From contig PMHC01000320.1 in the NCBI GenBank assembly GCA_003156495.1, positions 153-5,650 on the forward strand: a stretch of 5,498 nt of DNA. The letters are read 5' to 3'. The DNA comes from Acidobacteriaceae bacterium. Its GTDB lineage: Bacteria > Acidobacteriota > Terriglobia > Terriglobales > Acidobacteriaceae. The position numbers were made by a program, and so were the translations under genes. The notes under the pieces were generated by a model. It did not search any database. It had not been told where the DNA came from and worked only from the letters and a program-made list of their open reading frames with translations. Below, in pieces: positions 4,691 to 5,498 of this stretch. The first letter of the stretch is position 1. Each line of letters opens with the position of its first letter.

Positions 4691-5498
4691 GTGCGCATCG
4701 TTCTTTCGAATATTGGAACCTATGGGGACACCAATCCGCTGATCGCCGTCGCGCTGGAATTGAAACGGCGCGGCCACACGCCGGTAATGGCGCTGCCCGA
4801 TGTGTACCGGACGAGGATCGCGCCGCTGGGGTTGGAGTTTCACGCGCTGCGGCCGGACATTGACCCGGAAAACACCAAGCTCGTGGAGATGATCTACGAC
4901 ATCAACAAGGGCACGGAGACCGGGCTGCGCGAGTTTCTGTATCCTGTGCTGCACGATACCTACGCCGACCTGCTGGACGCGGCAACCAAGCCGGCGCGCG
5001 CCGATTTGCTGCTGCTGGGCGAGTTGAACTATGCCGGACCGATCGTCGCCGATGTGACCGGAATTCCCTGGGCAAGCTATGTGCTGGCACCGTTCTCGTT
5101 TTTCTCGGCCTACGATCCGCCGGTACTGCCGCCGTATCCGCGGCTGGCGCGGGCCGACAAAGCGCCGGGAATGGGGCGAGCGATGAAGCGGTTGGCGCGC
5201 TTTGTTACGCGCAAGTGGCCGGAGCCAGTCTACGAACTGCGGCGCGAGTTGGGGCTGCCCAAGGGCCCCAATCCACTCTTCGACGCTAAAAACTCGCCGG
5301 AGTTGGTGCTGGCGCTGTTTTCGCGCGCGCTGGGCGTCGAGCAAAAAGACTGGCCACAGCAAACGCTCATTGCCGGATTTTGTTTTTACGATGCCGAGGC
5401 GGGCAACGGAGCGCTGCCGCCGCATCTGGAAAAATTTTTGAACGCGGGCGAACCGCCGGTGGTCTTCACGCTGGGTTCGGCGGCGGTGCTGGCGGCGG
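4691..5498 (+). CDS. GT1-family (UGT/MGT-like) glycosyltransferase, partial at its 3' end
   Basis: The frame opens at GTG 4691 and stays open to the window end, giving 269 residues. The N-terminus MRIVLSNIGTYGDTNPLIAV, followed by ALELKRRGHTPVMALP (21-36), is the first Rossmann strand, glycine loop and helix of GT-B glycosyltransferases, resembling the GTxGDxxP...RGH pattern of macrolide, sterol and flavonoid glycosyltransferases. ADVTGIPWASYVLAPFSFF (about 121-139) is the acceptor-side region, and PPVVFTLGSAAV (255-266) starts the nucleotide-sugar-binding C-terminal domain (usually PVYVTFGS). Family members are about 400-430 residues, so about 150 residues, including the donor-sugar motif, are outside the window. 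It probably transfers a sugar from a nucleotide donor to a small lipophilic acceptor in the cytoplasm; the acceptor cannot be read. It diverges from the small membrane protein gene across a 125-bp gap. I saw no convincing -35/-10 pair for it. Confidence 0.93.
   Translation, partial: MRIVLSNIGTYGDTNPLIAVALELKRRGHTPVMALPDVYRTRIAPLGLEFHALRPDIDPENTKLVEMIYDINKGTETGLREFLYPVLHDTYADLLDAATKPARADLLLLGELNYAGPIVADVTGIPWASYVLAPFSFFSAYDPPVLPPYPRLARADKAPGMGRAMKRLARFVTRKWPEPVYELRRELGLPKGPNPLFDAKNSPELVLALFSRALGVEQKDWPQQTLIAGFCFYDAEAGNGALPPHLEKFLNAGEPPVVFTLGSAAVLAA

Overview
The window looks like chromosomal DNA from a GC-rich, Gram-negative-type bacterium, most likely an Acidobacteriota (Terriglobia/Koribacter-like) relative. 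That placement is inference. It rests on the style of the REP-associated tyrosine transposase at the left edge, on a short GC-rich palindrome beside it, on a lone radical SAM protein of a type I associate with that phylum, and on the GC-rich third codon positions. No rRNA, tRNA or CRISPR array is visible.

Layout, left to right. (1) Positions 1-190, minus strand: the first 63 codons of an IS200-like/REP-associated Y1 transposase (RAYT), cut by the window edge just as its HUH motif is reached. It is followed outward by a strong REP-like palindrome at 256-282. (2) 353-1420, plus: a 355-aa radical SAM enzyme with a C-terminal SPASM/Twitch-like cysteine region. It ends in a 14-bp tandem duplication that supplies its stop codon. 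(3) 1429-1462: a hairpin with T-runs on both strands, a shared bidirectional terminator between two convergent genes. (4) 1501-3447, minus: a membrane-anchored PAS-GGDEF-EAL protein for c-di-GMP synthesis and/or breakdown, with both catalytic sites and the inhibitory I-site intact. (5) 3700-4371, minus: an exported DsbA/thioredoxin-like protein with a CPDC active site. (6) 4461-4565, minus: a 34-aa single-span membrane protein of unknown function. (7) 4566-4690: a divergent intergenic region holding a terminator-like hairpin whose T-run reads on the minus strand. (8) 4691-5498, plus: the N-terminal two thirds of a GT1 (UGT/MGT-like) glycosyltransferase starting at GTG, running off the right edge.

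The genes do not form one obvious pathway. The minus-strand block (small membrane protein, DsbA-like protein, c-di-GMP protein) is co-directional, but the gaps of 89 and 252 bp and the candidate promoters before the last two argue that these are mostly separate transcription units. I found no clear-cut new multi-gene system. The best leads are the RAYT/REP pair, a 34-codon frame with a strong Shine-Dalgarno sequence that ends 6 nt before the radical SAM gene, and the hairpin plus small membrane protein upstream of the DsbA-like gene.
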